Shown one piece after another: positions 6,378 through 9,234 of a stretch of 9,234 nucleotides of DNA. Position 1 is the stretch's first letter. Every line of letters begins with the position of its first letter. Position numbers and translations under genes: made by a program. The notes under the pieces are model-generated. The model did not search any database, was not told the DNA's origin, and saw only the letters and a program-made list of their open reading frames with translations. The stretch is from NCBI GenBank assembly GCA_958442925.1, contig CAUCIO010000085.1, positions 1 through 9,234 of the forward strand. The letters run 5' to 3'. This stretch comes from an uncultured Clostridium sp. GTDB taxonomy: Bacteria; Bacillota; Clostridia; Lachnospirales; Lachnospiraceae.

Positions 6378-8237
6378 ATGTTTGAGAAATATATGCCAAA
6401 AAACAAAAGAGCCAGGATGCTGATTCTGATGGCTGCGGATATTGTAGCTGTCCAGATGTGCTCGTTTCTGGCCCTGCTGATTCGTTTTGATCTGAATATT
6501 GCTAAAATACCGGCAGAATACAGCGCTAATGTGGTGAGCTATGGACTGATTCACACGGCATTGACCATCGCATTCTTTTTCCTGGCCCATCTCTACTCTA
6601 CCATGTGGAGTGTGGCGGGAATCCGGGAAGTGATCCGGATTGTGATTGCCTGCGGATTTTCTACTGTGACCCAGATAGCAGGTATGACGCTTTTACAGTA
6701 TTTCATGCCGAGAAGTTATTATATTATCAGCTTTGTTGGACTCTGCATCACAGTGACGGGAGTCAGGCTGTCCTACCGGATTAAAAATTCCCTGTTTCCG
6801 TCAGGAAACAGAGGAGGAGACAGGATTCTGATTGTAGGAGCAGGCACTTCCGGATCTGTCATTTTAAAGGAAATGACGACAAGCCGGTACACCAATGGAA
6901 CAGTAGTGTGCTTTGCAGATGACGATCCAAATAAAAAGGGAAAGTATTTAAACGGCGTCCCCATTGCCGGTTCCAGGGAAGATATCCCAAATCTGGTAAA
7001 GGAGTACCGGATCGATGAGATCTATGTGGCGATTCCCTCTGCTCCCGCTAAAGAGCGAAAAAAGATCATTGAGATCTGCCGGGAGACAGACTGCAGAATT
7101 AAGGTGCTTCCGGGAATTTATCAGCTGTTAAACGGAGAGGTCAGTGTGGCGAAGCTTCGTGAGGTGCAGATTGAGGATCTGTTAGGCCGTGATCCTATCC
7201 GTGTCAACCTGGACGAGATTATGGGGTATGTGCAGGACAAGGTAATTCTTGTTACCGGCGGAGGCGGATCCATTGGAAGCGAGCTGTGCCGCCAGATTGC
7301 AGGCCACAGACCCAAGCAGCTGATCATATTTGATGTCTATGAGAACAATGCTTACGATCTGCAGCAGGAGCTGGAGCGGACGTTTCCGGAGCTGAATCTG
7401 ACTGTGCTCATAGGCTCTGTCCGGAATACCCACAGGATTGAAACTGTGTTTGAGACATACCGCCCTGACATTGTGTATCATGCGGCAGCCCACAAGCATG
7501 TCCCGCTGATGGAGAACAGCCCTAATGAGGCTATTAAAAACAATGTATTCGGCACATATAAGACAGCCAGGGCGGCAGGCAAATACGGTGCCAAGCGTTT
7601 TGTCCTGATTTCTACAGATAAGGCGGTTAATCCAACGAATATTATGGGCGCTTCCAAGCGCATGTGCGAGATGGTGGTTCAGATGATGGATCACAGATAC
7701 AAGACAGAATTCGTGGCTGTGCGGTTTGGAAACGTGCTGGGAAGCAACGGTTCTGTGATACCTCTGTTTCGGAAGCAGATTGCAGAGGGCGGTCCGGTAA
7801 CAGTTACCCACCCTGATATTATCCGGTATTTTATGACGATTCCAGAGGCTGTTTCCCTGGTGCTTCAGGCGGGAGCCTATGCCAAGGGAGGCGAGATCTT
7901 TGTTTTAAACATGGGAGAGCCGGTACGCATTCTGGATCTGGCTAAAAACCTGATCCGTCTGTCAGGATACGTTCCGAATGAGGATATTATGATTGAATTT
8001 ACCGGACTTCGCCCAGGAGAAAAGCTCTATGAGGAGATGCTGATGGATGAGGAGGGAATGCAGGATACTCCTAACAGGCTGATACACATTGGAAAGCCCA
8101 TTGAGTTTGACGAGGAGGAATTCCAGAAGCAGTTGGATGAACTCTATGAAGTGGCCAATCAGGATTCTGAACACATCAGGGAGGCAGTCCAGAGGATCGT
8201 GCCCACCTATGTGATCAAAAAAGAGACACAGCATTAA
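6378..8237 (+). CDS. Membrane-bound UDP-GlcNAc 4,6-dehydratase-like protein (WbpM/PglF/CapD type)
   Basis: Enzymes of this type remove water from UDP-GlcNAc to give the 4-keto-6-deoxy sugar, the first step to bacillosamine, QuiNAc, FucNAc and related sugars of surface glycans. The 619-residue protein starts with AAGGATG about ten bases upstream. Residues 14-132 contain four membrane helices. A first Rossmann domain has IVGAGTSG (152-159). The catalytic SDR domain starts with VTGGGGSIG (292-300), followed by STDK (412-415) and M423-GAS-K427, where methionine replaces the usual SDR tyrosine of YxxxK, as in WbpM and PglF. LRPGEKLYEEM (544-554) is the usual C-terminal hallmark. Length is full for the membrane-anchored class, longer than soluble PseB/FlaA1. 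It is co-transcribed with the upstream ligase/polymerase. No aminotransferase, acetyltransferase of the PglD type or glycosyltransferase is adjacent, so the final sugar is unknown. Confidence 0.9.
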   Translation: MFEKYMPKNKRARMLILMAADIVAVQMCSFLALLIRFDLNIAKIPAEYSANVVSYGLIHTALTIAFFFLAHLYSTMWSVAGIREVIRIVIACGFSTVTQIAGMTLLQYFMPRSYYIISFVGLCITVTGVRLSYRIKNSLFPSGNRGGDRILIVGAGTSGSVILKEMTTSRYTNGTVVCFADDDPNKKGKYLNGVPIAGSREDIPNLVKEYRIDEIYVAIPSAPAKERKKIIEICRETDCRIKVLPGIYQLLNGEVSVAKLREVQIEDLLGRDPIRVNLDEIMGYVQDKVILVTGGGGSIGSELCRQIAGHRPKQLIIFDVYENNAYDLQQELERTFPELNLTVLIGSVRNTHRIETVFETYRPDIVYHAAAHKHVPLMENSPNEAIKNNVFGTYKTARAAGKYGAKRFVLISTDKAVNPTNIMGASKRMCEMVVQMMDHRYKTEFVAVRFGNVLGSNGSVIPLFRKQIAEGGPVTVTHPDIIRYFMTIPEAVSLVLQAGAYAKGGEIFVLNMGEPVRILDLAKNLIRLSGYVPNEDIMIEFTGLRPGEKLYEEMLMDEEGMQDTPNRLIHIGKPIEFDEEEFQKQLDELYEVANQDSEHIREAVQRIVPTYVIKKETQH

Positions 8238-8788
8238 ATCGATTTTTCAAGAACCCATCGGCGGAGGCCTCCATATTTTAAGGCCTCCGCAATTTTTTTA
8301 TATCCGAGGCGCTGGAAATTGGAGAGACTGTAGTGATTCTCCGGATGAACGGTGGCCATGAAATGTCTAAGGCCCATAGCAGCGGCGGCTTTCTCACCCT
8401 CAATCAGAAGCTTCCTCTGCAGTCCGTTTCCTGTAAAGCCTGAGGCTACGGCTACAGTTTCCATATGGGCCACCTTCAGCAATTCTTTTTCGGAGAGATG
8501 AAGATAGGTTCCAAGGTTATCTTCTGTAGGGCCTGGAAAGCGGATCAGAAGAAAGGCAGCCAGCTGCTCCTGAATGAAAGGGCAGGTTTCTGCTTCTGGC
8601 GTTTCCGGGCAGGCTTTCAGAATCAGGCCTTTATCTTTAATATGAGTTTTGATGAATTCCAGACTGTCAGGAAAAAACCAATCTTTATTTTGGACAGAGG
8701 CGGCTGTGTCTGTCATCAGGCGGTAAAGCGCCTGGCAGTCCTCTGTCACAGCTTTTTCAATTGAAAATGATAGGGGTAAATGTGTCAT
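8234..8788 (-). CDS. GNAT-family N-acetyltransferase
   Basis: Predicted cytoplasmic acetyl-CoA-dependent acyltransferase of 184 residues. Start ATG 8788 has AAAGGAAG about seven bases upstream. The family core is visible as a beta strand with METVAVASGFTGNGLQRKL (109-127); its GFTGNGLQ part (117-124) stands for the Q/RxxGxG/A pyrophosphate-binding loop. It is followed by a helix (EGEKAAAAMGL, 130-140), then ATVHPENHYSLSNFQRLGY (145-163), the usual NxxS/A...F/Y-x-x-x-G-F/Y end of the acetyl-CoA site. Substrate is unknown. The gene is convergent with the dehydratase, the two stop codons overlapping in TTAA at 8234-8237, so it is not part of the glycan operon. Residues 164-176 are encoded by bases that also form the plus-strand terminator. 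A weak -10, TAGAAT (8828-8823), is the only promoter candidate seen. Confidence 0.85.
   Translation of the reverse strand: MTHLPLSFSIEKAVTEDCQALYRLMTDTAASVQNKDWFFPDSLEFIKTHIKDKGLILKACPETPEAETCPFIQEQLAAFLLIRFPGPTEDNLGTYLHLSEKELLKVAHMETVAVASGFTGNGLQRKLLIEGEKAAAAMGLRHFMATVHPENHYSLSNFQRLGYKKIAEALKYGGLRRWVLEKSI
8261..8300 (+). terminator. Rho-independent terminator of the polysaccharide operon, inside the GNAT gene
   Basis: A perfect 10-bp inverted repeat, GCGGAGGCCT (8261-8270) and AGGCCTCCGC (8281-8290), with a 10-nt AT-rich loop, is followed by AATTTTTTT (8291-8299). It lies 24 bases after the dehydratase stop. The T-run follows the hairpin only in the plus direction, so it is one-way. All of it is coding sequence for GNAT residues 164-176 on the other strand. 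Confidence 0.9.
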
Positions 8789-8799
8789 GGCTTACTTCC

Positions 8800-8822
8800 T
8801 TTCTGCTGTTTTTTCTGCTGTT
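8800..8822. repeat. Short tandem direct repeat before the GNAT gene
   Basis: TTTCTGCTGTT occurs at 8800-8810 and again at 8812-8822, an 11-bp unit with a 12-bp period, just upstream of the GNAT ribosome site (leader of the minus-strand transcript). It may be slippage-derived; no function is evident. Confidence 0.5.
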
Positions 8823-8881
8823 ATTCTACTACATGGAACAGAAAAAGAAAATACTTTATGATGTTTTCTCCAAGGAGCGGG

Positions 8882-8918
8882 TGGTAATATTTTTATTATC
8901 CCAAAGGGGGTAATAAAA
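8882..8918 (+). promoter_or_regulatory. Candidate extended -10 promoter with abutting 28-bp dyad, upstream of the integrase
   Basis: TGG plus TAATAT (8882-8890) forms an extended -10, with no good -35. Directly after it, TTTTATTATCCC (8891-8902) and GGGGTAATAAAA (8907-8918) form a 12-bp stem with one T-G wobble and a 4-nt loop, covering the predicted start near 8897. A third related half-site, GGTAATAT, is at 8883-8890. No T-run follows, so it is not a terminator. It could be an operator or a recombinase binding/crossover site. It ends 16 bases before the integrase ATG. Confidence 0.45.
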
Positions 8919-8934
8919 GCAAAGGAGAAGAAAG

Positions 8935-9234
8935 ATGAGGGAAATTGGAGACATGAGAGCGGCAGACGTCAGGAGGCAGTCCGTGACATTAGAAAGCCTC
9001 TGCGAGAGATGGCAGCAGTCAGTAAAGCCGGCAGTGAAGCCCAGCACCTACGCCTGCTACCTGACAATGATTGAAAAACACATCCAGGGGAAGCTGGGGG
9101 CGGTGCAGGTGTCAGAACTGACCAATAAAATGGTAGAGGATTTTATAAATGACAGGCAGAAGCAGGGACTTTCGGCAGGGACAGTCCGGCTTCTTTTATT
9201 TTTGCTTAAAAGTGTGCTCCAGACAGGGGAAGAG
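8935..9234 (+). CDS. Tyrosine integrase, 5' part only (runs off the window)
   Basis: The first 100 codons of an open frame with no stop before the window edge. ATG 8935 has AAAGGAG (8920-8926) at good spacing. Residues 18-95 read as the SAM-like core-binding domain of phage/ICE-type tyrosine recombinases: LCERWQQSVKPAVKPSTYACY (21-41), a KHIQGKLGAVQVSEL block (48-62), then the VEDFINDRQKQGLSAGTVR pattern (67-85). The catalytic domain would lie beyond the edge and cannot be assessed. It is of a different type from the tandem pair at 2765-4507. In Lachnospiraceae such genes are often found as the first gene of EPS/capsule loci or at the end of integrated elements; which applies here is not visible. 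Confidence 0.78.
   Translation, partial: MREIGDMRAADVRRQSVTLESLCERWQQSVKPAVKPSTYACYLTMIEKHIQGKLGAVQVSELTNKMVEDFINDRQKQGLSAGTVRLLLFLLKSVLQTGEE

Noticed and set aside
4620..8811. An 11-mer TTCTGCTGTTT present in two non-coding stretches (4621-4631 and 8801-8811), considered as flanking site copies.
   Set aside because: Several shared 11-mers are expected by chance in 9 kb, and similarity does not extend beyond it.
8881..8913. A 10-codon GTG-start leader ORF before the integrase, with AAGGAG at 8872-8877.
   Set aside because: Spacing from the ribosome site to the GTG is only three bases, and the dyad and candidate promoter explain the stretch better.
1..9234. CRISPR arrays, IS elements with terminal repeats, tRNA or rRNA genes, riboswitch-like leaders.
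   Set aside because: No repeat-spacer pattern, transposase, tRNA cloverleaf or recognisable conserved RNA was seen on either strand by eye.

Overview
The window looks like a chromosome segment from a Gram-positive anaerobe of the Clostridia, most likely Lachnospiraceae. This is inferred from strong AGGAG-type ribosome binding sites, extended -10 sigma-A promoters, a lipoprotein-anchored solute-binding protein, moderate GC, and protein sequences of the style seen in gut clostridia. The species cannot be named from the sequence.

Region 1 (about 1-2430) is a compact three-gene operon for a polar amino acid ABC importer: a lipid-anchored family 3 binding protein, a HisM-type permease and an ATPase. 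It ends in a strong hairpin terminator that should work in both directions. Region 2 (2425-2812) is a good promoter driving the remnant of a LysE-family exporter gene. The remnant lacks an internal segment and its 3' third, and it ends where the next module begins. Region 3 (2765-4507, minus strand) holds two tandem, co-translated, catalytically complete tyrosine recombinases that are related to each other.

Region 4 (4508-4746) is a 239-bp control region with two divergent extended -10 promoters, one for the recombinases and one for the polysaccharide genes. It also carries an iterated motif at 20-21 bp spacing and two dyads. Region 5 (4747-8237, plus strand) is a two-gene surface-glycan operon: a polytopic O-antigen ligase/Wzy-family protein and a membrane-bound UDP-sugar 4,6-dehydratase of the WbpM/PglF/CapD type. 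Its terminator lies inside the 3' coding end of the convergent GNAT acetyltransferase gene (8234-8788, minus). Region 6 (8789-9234) has a candidate promoter with a near-perfect dyad, followed by the first 100 codons of another tyrosine integrase that runs off the window.

Taken together, an ordinary transporter operon gives way at the broken lysE gene to an accessory segment where site-specific recombinases sit beside surface-polysaccharide genes. This arrangement is known from phase-variable or horizontally exchanged capsule/EPS loci. The sequence does not show a clear invertible segment, so a switching role for the recombinases is a hypothesis.
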